Positions 56,457 to 64,000 of a stretch of DNA of 64,000 bases are shown piece after piece. Numbering within the stretch: the stretch's first letter is position 1; each line of letters begins with the position of its first letter. The translations under genes were made by a program, and so were the position numbers. The stretch covers positions 1 through 64,000 of the forward strand of contig JABCPU010000134.1 of NCBI GenBank assembly GCA_016800925.1, read 5' to 3'. The DNA is from Suillus spraguei (taxonomy: Eukaryota > Basidiomycota > Agaricomycetes > Boletales > Suillaceae). The notes beneath the pieces were generated by a model. It saw only the letters and a list, made by a program, of their open reading frames with translations, was not told where the DNA came from and searched no databases.

Positions 56457-58712
56457 GTATAAGCTGTCTAATTAATCTTGACAAGGACACGCCTTCGATC
56501 GACTCTCGGACGGCATTCTTGCAATGTATAGGCACTTCTGCAATGGGTCTACAGTAGCAAGTTAGGAAATACAATATTTATACAGCGCGTCTCTGACTTC
56601 ACTGAATGGCACAAATACTGTTTTGTTTGAGATCTAGGCAATGAGGAAGGTATATTCGCGAATACAATATACGAAAGCTGTGAATTGTGGTCCTCCGTGG
56701 CAGAATTGCCGTGTTGAGACTCAAGATGAGAATGCTATGTTATAATGTCGATGACTTTACGGACGGTGCGAGAGTCGCGGTTTCTCCTGTTTTGCTGACA
56801 ATGGGACCTGCCTGCCGAAAATCCCTCAAACCTATGAAGATAATGATGATTGCTCCGAACGGTATTCATGAGCGACTGCACAACGAAGGTCGTGAAGTTC
56901 ATCCTAAATTATGGCTACGGGTTTTTGAATGAAGCGCGAGGAGTGTGATTGTTTAGAAGCCCCCAGTAGTGAATAAAAGAGTTGGAACACAACAACACAG
57001 CAGTCGCCATAATGGTAGTGGACAAAATAACACAGCATGACGCGGTGGACATAATTGCGACCGATGCCGGTTACATGATGTAGATATATTATGCCTACAG
57101 CCAATGCAAGCTTTCACACCCGTCAGATGAAACCTTCTTTCAATTCAAGGACCAAGAATGTCCGGACTCTGTCACAGTTGCGCTGCTTCTGAACTATAGA
57201 ACTTTGCACGTGGCCATTGGCCAAGCACCATTCGTCCGCGACTTCAAGCTTCAAATGTGTACCCCGTCTATGACAACATTCTACTTGTTCTTTCTCTCCT
57301 CCCTACGCCCTCATGCCAATCCCCAGCGCAACTATGCTTTGTCCTTGCCTAGCAAAAAATCAGCGTACATGAATTGTTGCACGCCATGGGGTAATACTGG
57401 CATTCTTTTTGTGGCCTGGCACGTAGTCTGCACTTTCCGACCGCTGTTATATAAATCTGTGAAGTTATGATGGCTTTTAATTTAGAAGTAAGCCGCATTG
57501 TAGGGAGATAATAATGAGCTGCATTGTTTCACCCTTTTTGATTTTTGATTTTATTTTATACCGTTGTTTCTTGTCCGTTGGGGCGGAGCTTTATGGTAGA
57601 CAATACCTACAGTATTTACTTTTGTGGAGGTGTTCTGTGTGAGCAGGAGAAAGACTAATATTGGTCGGCGGGGACGATTACGCCAGCAGAATGCGATAAG
57701 AGAGGCGGCGGGAGTTCCGTGCTTGGTGCGCTGTGGTCTAATTGTTTTTTTTCTGGGTGACGGGGGGTGACATCGTCGAACACCTATTCACTGGTCTTCC
57801 CGTGTGTGCAATGTAATGGAGGTAACAGAGGAGTTTGATGCAATCGTGTTTATTGAGCAGCTGCTGGAGTTGATTTGAACACGGGCTCACCGTATTGTGC
57901 CGCTCATTCACGGGAGTAAATTGGACAGTCCAGTGTTTCACCTTCTAATTTACAAGCCACGTATCCAACAATTATTGAAGCTCAGTGATCGAGGAAACCA
58001 TAGGTATGCCTCCTGGACATTTATTTCTGTGACGCAAAGGGTGCCCCCGTACTCAAGGGAGCACATCTCATCTCGAAGTCACACATAGTCTTCCACCATC
58101 GATTTTGAACGAGTCGGCCCGTCCCCTAACTATCGGGTTGCTGTCCTACAGCTGGTCATTCCGCAGCATACCGTACCTGCCACGATCGAGATAATTCATA
58201 CCGCATTGATTCAGGCAATCACCAACAGACCTTCATTGCATATTTGCTAATTCGGGAATTGCAATTTCCATGTCGGCGGAATGTCATCACGGGCGGATGA
58301 AGAGGGCTGGAGACGAGATTCTGTTGTGAATAAATTGAAGGAATTTGTACTTTCTGAGCCAGGTGTTGCAACAGGGAAGCGCGAGTGTCAAAGTTGGTCT
58401 GCATTAGTTGTTGACACGACCTGCTCGTGTAATTACTTGTGAGAGCGACGCCGGTATGTTTGTATACAGAAGCTTTCACTCCTGCGCTGAATTTACTTGC
58501 AATGGGTGAAAGCGTAGGGTGATAGTCCGCTCTAAAAGATAAGTGTGCGAACAAGCGCGCGTGGACGAGGCCCATGTATATTTGTAGATTCGGATGGGAT
58601 ACTGACGCCGGGTAGACGTCAAATACGCACTGCAATTAATCATGGTATATTACACCTAGCACATATAATGATTAGAGTCAATCAAAGGAATGAACAATTG
58701 TAAAAGACCTTG
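56457..58712. other. 2.3-kb intergenic region with one orphan frame
   Basis: No recognisable domain on either strand. The largest open frame is on the minus strand at 58219-58635 (138 codons), without family resemblance. Shorter plus-strand frames (56687-56932, 57204-57470) look random. A TTT-rich stretch near 57533-57570 and a GGGTGACGGGGGGTGAC run at about 57755-57772 stand out only as composition. Confidence 0.45.
58219..58635 (-). CDS. Hypothetical small protein, orphan frame
   Basis: A 138-codon frame with ATG at 58635 and no introns seen. The translation has no signal peptide, membrane segment, repeat or known motif. It could be a lineage-specific gene or a chance open frame, since neighbouring genes carry introns and this one does not. 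Reported because it is the longest frame in an otherwise empty region. Confidence 0.2.
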   Translation of the reverse strand: MQCVFDVYPASVSHPNLQIYMGLVHARLFAHLSFRADYHPTLSPIASKFSAGVKASVYKHTGVALTSNYTSRSCQQLMQTNFDTRASLLQHLAQKVQIPSIYSQQNLVSSPLHPPVMTFRRHGNCNSRISKYAMKVCW

Positions 58713-59540
58713 CTACATCGTAATTTTTGGCTTTGTCCGCGCAGCCTCTCGTTTTATCCTCAATGCCTCCAACCTACTTTTCATTACACTGACTTTCATG
58801 TCCGCCTCTTCCTGTGCCCTCTCCTCATCCAATAAGCGGTCCATTATCATTTCTCTTTCATCCTGATCCTTCCTCCGCCTTTCTTCATCCGGATCTAATT
58901 TAGCCTCAACTTCTGGGGGATCCTTCTCACCCTGCAGGGGCGGGAAACCCTCTGCCACGTCAGAAACGAGATCTGGTTCCGCAAATACAGTCGCCCGGTC
59001 ATATGTCTCGTGTGCGTCAGGCACATTAATGACCGCCTGTTGGAACTTGATCCACTCTTGATCAAGCTCTGGTTGAGGAACGGTAACAGTGTGTGGCTCC
59101 GGCTCTTTCGCGAGAGTAACTGTCGATAATTTGATATCTTCGTCATCCGAATCATCTGAAAGGGGTGGTGGTGGTGCTTTTGACGGGTCAGAGAAGAAAT
59201 CAGACGGAAAAGCGCTAGAACGGGGAGCTGAGGCGGCAGACTCGGTTTTCTGTTTCTTAGCTGCATCTCCGCCAGAGGCATCTTCATCTGCTTTTCTTTT
59301 AGTGACTTTAGCCTCCTGTGCGGCCTGCTGTTGTTCCCTAGCCCTCTCCTCTTCTTTAGCGCGAGACACATTCGTGCGGTGTGCTTTGCTGCCAAGATGA
59401 CCGTCCCAAGCCGATGCATGTTTGATATTGGTTCCGCAGATAGAGCATCGCAATTGCCCAGTTGTCGTATAGGATGCAAGTGAATGGGTTACGCGTACTT
59501 CCTGGCGTTTGGCTTTAAGAAGTGCGCGGACGTCTGTCAT
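58713..59540 (-). CDS. ZNF830/CCDC16-like zinc-finger protein
   Basis: The ATG at 59540 gives MTDVRALLKAKRQEVRVTHS, then YTTTGQLRCSICGTNIKHAS and AWDGHLGSKAH, a single C2H2 finger of the ZNF830 type. A coiled Lys/Glu/Gln region, KRKADED and KKQKTES (nuclear-signal-like) follow, then an acidic SDDSDDEDIK block and QEWIKFQQAVINVP. The C-terminal coiled coil DQDEREMIMDRLLDEERAQE and MKSRLEALRIKR is characteristic of the family. Animal ZNF830 is a nuclear protein linked to genome stability and found with spliceosomal factors; its fungal role is inferred. No introns are needed over 275 residues. An upstream in-frame extension lacks an ATG. Confidence 0.88.
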   Translation of the reverse strand: MTDVRALLKAKRQEVRVTHSLASYTTTGQLRCSICGTNIKHASAWDGHLGSKAHRTNVSRAKEEERAREQQQAAQEAKVTKRKADEDASGGDAAKKQKTESAASAPRSSAFPSDFFSDPSKAPPPPLSDDSDDEDIKLSTVTLAKEPEPHTVTVPQPELDQEWIKFQQAVINVPDAHETYDRATVFAEPDLVSDVAEGFPPLQGEKDPPEVEAKLDPDEERRRKDQDEREMIMDRLLDEERAQEEADMKVSVMKSRLEALRIKREAARTKPKITM

Positions 59541-60126
59541 GGTAGAGAGCCAACCTTTGCGGAACAAAGTTGGTTATGTCAGCATACCAGTTTAGGCAAC
59601 TGACGCCATAAACTTTGTTGTTCTAGTTACTAATGTAAGAATCTTTCAATTGCAAAGCTTATAACAAACGCGGCGCATTATAATATGCTTTCTCTCTCAT
59701 GTGATAGGTGTGGTGTGGTCTACGACATGATCCCTCGGAGAAAACTTACTAAATTTAGTAAAGGGCCTCGCGCGAGTCGCCACGTCCTCGTCATGATTCA
59801 AATGTTTACATACTACGCCTCAGGCTCATCGACACCATCCGTCGTGAGGCTCCGTAGAAGACGCTCCGACTCCGAATCAGTAAATTGGTGAGTCACTGAT
59901 TTTCCCATACTTTTGTAAGCCGAAATGCTCTTTCCTATACATAACGTCTAGTGTGGATTACGTTGCTCTAAATTGTCGTATATATTACTTTCTGTCGTAA
60001 TGTGTAAGAAAAAAAGTATAATACTGTACTGTGGCGCCGCGGCCCCTCCTCGCCTCGGATCATAGTTTTACTCCTCAATCCTATATAGGATCTGTTGCAC
60101 TCTAGGCTTGCACTCGTACTCAGAAT
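59541..60126. promoter_or_regulatory. Divergent intergenic region between the ZNF830-like and GH79 genes
   Basis: 586 bp upstream of both start codons. It contains the short palindromic run TTACTAAATTTAGTAA (about 59746-59761) and a GC-rich GGCGCCGCGG at about 60032-60041. Assigned as regulatory only from position. Confidence 0.35.
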
Positions 60127-62143
60127 ATGCTCCTCATACCACGATTTATGATGTGGAGTACTCACTTCATAGCGCTTGTCGCTCCAATTGTCTCGGCAAT
60201 AGAGGTCACGATCCCTCTTACTGCGCCCTCGGATGCAGCATCACTTATGGGGGACCTTGTTTCGCTTTCAATCGAGCAAGATAGATGGACTGATTGGGCA
60301 GGGACGACAGAACCTAATACATTCTTCAACAACGTCCTTGATAACTTTATCCAAATCACCAATACTCCTCCCTTCGTGAGGATAGGTGCTGACTCGGAGG
60401 ACCACACTGATTTCAGCTGTGACGTTGAGGTAAATTTCTCTTGATGTTGAATTGATTCGTGTGTTTATTTATTGTGTAGTATGAAGAAGATATTTTCCCT
60501 CCTTCGAGCATCATCACGCCATACCCAGAAGCCACTAATATCACTGTTGGGCAAGGCTTCTATACCGCCATCTCTAATCTTCCAAATGGTAACCTAGTTT
60601 CCTGGGGACACTGAAACGACTAACTTGCTTTACTTTCAGGGACGCTAGTTCACTGGGCCGTGAACTTCAGGGAATACAACCTCACGGCAGTTTACCTCGA
60701 AACTGTTGCTCTCATGAATGCATTTTCTTCCCCTGCCGTTATAGAGAAAAATATTGCTCTGAGGTTCATCGAAGTTGGTAACGAGGCGGATCTCTACTCC
60801 CACAATAAGGGCCGTAACAGCAGCTGGAATGTACAGGAATACGTGTCCGAGTAAGTTTACGGTGATGACTCCCTCATTAGTGCTGACCAGTAGGAAGATG
60901 GGAGGAATTTGCATATAACGTATCAGTAACAGCTAACCTCTTCGAGTCATCATACACAACATTAATCGGAGCGGCTTTCGCTGCGTCTTCTCACAACGAT
61001 CTTAACGGTTTCTCTCCGCAAGCTATATTTAATCTGGGCATCCTTGATTCTCCTGCAGGTCAACTAATCGATACGTATGTCAAACATAGCGCCATAAACT
61101 GGATAACGTGCTGAATCCAGTGGTTAGCATCTCGCAGCACCATTACAGTGGTTCATTCTGTACTGGCAATGGAGCTGTGCTGCAGGATTTAATGACCAAG
61201 AGTTATATCCGTGGCAATCTCTCCGCGTTTAGCCCTGATATTGAGGCAACCTCGGACATGAGGCTGGACTACATCCTCGGGGAGACAAACAGTAAGTTAT
61301 TGCCTAAGAATTTTTAAGCAGCACTGGACTTGCTAACTTGATGATAGGTATGAGTTGCCACGGTGCACCCAGTAAGGTCAACAACATGAACAGAAGTCAC
61401 AATGGCTTACATTGAAGGTATTTTTTTATTACCACCAGATGTCAGCAATACAGCCGGCGCCGCCCTCTGGTTACTTGACTACGCTTTGTATGCTACACAA
61501 GTTGGTGTCAGTCGCCTGCACTTCCACGAGGGCATTGGCTATAAGTACAACTTGGTTAGTATTATTTTCAGTCAATGCAGCGTCACTCAATCCTCTTTTG
61601 CGCAGATTCAACCCGTGACGCTTGACTACTCAATCCTCGACGGTTCTCCAATTGCACCGTTAGCACCGCACATACAGCCAGCATACTACGCAGCCATCAT
61701 CATCGCAGAGGCTATCGGGTCATCCGGGACCACGCAGGCAGCCGAAATCCCCATCGATGAGGATAATGTGTCAGGCTATGCATTTTTTGAGAATGGCTAC
61801 CTCACAAAAGCCGTCTTCATAAACATGGACGCGTACTTTTCCGGTGCTGATGCAAGGGACTCGACTCGCATTGATTTTGATTTCACGGGTTCCGGATGTA
61901 CTCCTACTACTATGAGCGTGAAGACGCTGGAAATCGGGTACGAGCTGATTTCATAACCATTCTGGCCTGGATGTTAAAGCTGCCTGTAGATATGCCTCCG
62001 ATACTGCCAATCTCACTTGGGGAGGTCAGACATACGAGACTAGCGACGGCAGAGTTAGTGGTCCCCTGGCTGTGGACATCTTACCTATCAGCTCTGGAGT
62101 AGACTTGCAAGAGACGGGGGCAATCCTTGTTACGTTTCTTTGA
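60127..62143 (+). CDS. Secreted glycoside hydrolase family 79 (beta-glucuronidase-type)
   Basis: GH79 enzymes remove glucuronic acid or its 4-O-methyl form from proteoglycans. The ATG at 60127 gives a signal peptide, ending about MMWSTHFIALVAPIVSA. The (beta/alpha)8 barrel follows: NTPPFVRIGADSEDHTDFS, TLVHWAVNFREYN, the acid/base region FIEVGNEADLY, SISQHHYSGSFC, and the nucleophile region DYILGETNS. After small exons (MSCHGAP, then VSNTAGAALWLLDYALYATQ) come LHFHEGIGYKYN and the C-terminal beta domain with SGYAFFENGYLTKAVFINMD. A 44-nt intron (about 61938-61981) joins to ACRYASDTANLTWGGQTYET, and the frame stops at 62141. At least eight short introns occur. Both catalytic Glu positions are present. 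N-glycosylation sites are plentiful, fitting secretion. Confidence 0.92.
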
Positions 62144-64000
62144 CAGGGATGGTTTGGCATTCTACAATGATTCTGATGCACACTCACCAAGATGCATCAT
62201 TGCATCTTGAAGCAGACGTTGTTGAAATCAACCCGCTAACATCAGGCTAGTATATATATATATATCATTTAACTTATATGGTATGATCCTTTCGCCACAC
62301 TGGTTCCTCCTTTTCCTCCAGTCATATTTGCTATATTCCTTGCTATCCCTCCCACTGCAATTGGCACCCCATAGAAGTTGGTACATTCACAAAAGTCATT
62401 CCTAGCTAATTGAACACGAAAATTTCAACATAGATATCGTCCTCTCTAGTAGAACTCATTATAATATTGAATATTGAATGACATCTAAAAGAGACCTCCT
62501 GCTTGAATTGAGTTGGAAAGTTGTCTGAGACAACGCAAATATACTATCCATTACGCTCGTTTCGTGACGGTCCATTATTTCGTGAGTCACACTCATGTCA
62601 CCAGTAGTAACGAATAGTCACACTTGCCAAATTTACAACCCGTTCGACAACTCGTGAACTTCGACAGTAAATTGATTGGGACGCTATACTAGCTAGTGGT
62701 AAACTTGCAAGCTATAGTTTGTATGGAGAAATACAGAGCTGAATGCAAATCATTACTGCTGTGTAAAATACTGAGGAAATGTATGAGGTAGATTTGATAC
62801 ATCGAAGGATTGTCTTGCTGGATGTGTGTATTGAGCGAAAAAAAAATATGGTCACTGAATGTCCTCATAGTCAGGATCAGTAGATGCCAATGGCTTGCCT
62901 CGGCGATGCCCCACGAACCCAGTTAAATGCTCAGCGCTCACCTGTTCACGGATTGCAGCTACAATGAAACACTGTTAAATTCAATGTCCGACATCGGCAG
63001 CCACGGTGACACTGAATCGTGATTTTTGCAGGCGTCACGCTGAAAATACGATCTCCACCATTTCTCAATAGTTTTGTTTCATTTCACTTGAAATATGCTA
63101 ATATTGTTACACTTAGTGGCGACTAAGCCTTTAACAATGAACCCAAAAGACACAAGCTTAAGGATTGCTAAGGTCAAGTTAGAGAATACAGGACATGTAT
63201 CTACTGACTATATAAGAAGTATTAAAGCGGAGCTTTAAGTAATCGTCCAATAGGAATAATAGCCTTGGAATCGTACCATAGAATGTGATGGAATATAATG
63301 GAATGTGTTAGAAGCGTGATTAGTGAAATGGTGACGATGTGAAGTGTGAAAGAGTGATGATGTGATAAGGTGAAGGGAGAACTGTAACAAATATAATATG
63401 TAGAACATACCTAGTGAAGTAGCTAAGCAGTTGCTTCAAAATGGAGTGCTGTAGACAAAAATCACGAAATAGTGGACTGTCACAAAACGAGTGTAATGGA
63501 TAGTAGTATAGTCAGGACAGGTAGTTCGTAATCCATATTATACTGCTTTTTCCACCAATCATATTGCTCCATTAGCAGCGTCATAAGCTCACCATAAGCA
63601 TCAAACAAGCGAAAATCATGGGTCTTTTGCTGATGATGAAAGTCGAGGCAGAATTGAGTGAGATAATTGAAAGTGCAGGCAGAAATGTCATCTGCTGATA
63701 TGTGCTGACAGAGTTTCAATACCCTTTAGAAGTGCTGGATATTTTCATCCACTTTGCATTGATCCAGTTCTCCACATCCTGCAATGCACCATAAGTAATA
63801 AGTAGTATTGTTAATGTACTGTAGCTCTAGGTTTACATATCTACTGACTCAAAAAATGTTAAGTTCAAAGGGGAGGGGGACATCAGCAAAATACAACTTT
63901 TCCCACAGACCCTCACAGTGTCACAGACACCACCACCTGTCCCTGTGGTATTAATGTATCAGTCCCTATAGTTATAGTAAAGCCCTGATACATTGATCAC
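62144..64000. other. Terminal 1.9-kb region without recognised genes
   Basis: AT-rich sequence with a TA microsatellite (about 62252-62265), a run of AATGGAAT-type repeats near 63280-63310, and a minus-strand 79-codon frame (63480-63719, FHHQQKTHDFRLFDAYG) with no family I can name. That frame resembles the helical composition of repeat-associated frames in such genomes, so a new repeat patch may begin here. No confident feature. Confidence 0.4.

Noticed and set aside
57204..57470. Plus-strand 88-codon frame as a gene
   Set aside because: No homology, no splice structure, and composition like the surrounding non-coding DNA.

Overview
This window reads as nuclear DNA of a filamentous basidiomycete, most likely a mushroom-forming Agaricomycete. 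The coding exons are split by many short introns of about 45-80 nt. The repeats include Ty3/gypsy and Copia retroelements together with FunK1-type kinase and DUF6532-type reading frames, which are typically expanded in Agaricomycetes. The species cannot be fixed from sequence alone.

Layout. Positions 1-18,300 form a transposon and repeat island with no gene I consider intact. It contains a 5' LTR plus decayed gag-pol of a Ty3/gypsy element (289-4665), an unrecognised minus-strand spliced fragment (4710-5542), a FunK1 kinase relic split in two (5611-7421 and 10171-10553) by inserted DNA that includes a Copia gag framed by inverted arms (8610-10170), a DUF6532-like gene (10796-14020) broken by a solo LTR with a perfect 5-bp target duplication (13218-13857), and a large LTR-bounded unit (14444-18295) carrying a decayed antisense reading frame.

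Positions 18,656-62,143 are an ordinary gene-dense euchromatic block. In order: CWH43-like GPI-anchor lipid remodelling protein (-), CobW-type GTPase (+), J-domain protein (+), Zn2Cys6 transcription factor (-), VTT/DedA-type membrane protein (+), a 3-kb empty stretch, SWI1-like ARID subunit (+), CCDC130/Saf4-type splicing factor (-), ribosomal protein S20 (+), a MITE-like inverted-repeat element, AP-3 beta adaptin (-), COX12/COX6B (-), PRP18 (+), JJJ1 (-), TIM13 (+), a homeodomain transcription factor (-), U1-70K (-), COX10 (+), a ZNF830-like protein (-) and a GH79 glycoside hydrolase (+). The last 1.9 kb shows nothing convincing.

How the genes relate. The block is mainly housekeeping: pre-mRNA splicing (CCDC130/Saf4, PRP18, U1-70K, probably ZNF830), mitochondrial respiration and import (COX12, COX10, TIM13), ribosome and chaperone functions (RPS20, JJJ1), membrane trafficking (AP-3 beta, VTT protein, CWH43) and transcription (Zn2Cys6, homeodomain, ARID). 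Six divergent gene pairs share 100-230 bp between start codons, so bidirectional promoters are the dominant architecture. The most notable points are nested insertions into the FunK1 and DUF6532 frames, the inverted-arm Copia unit, a MITE candidate beside RPS20, GC-AG introns, an 8-nt microexon in COX12, and an apparent one-base frameshift in CWH43. I did not find a clearly new multi-gene system.
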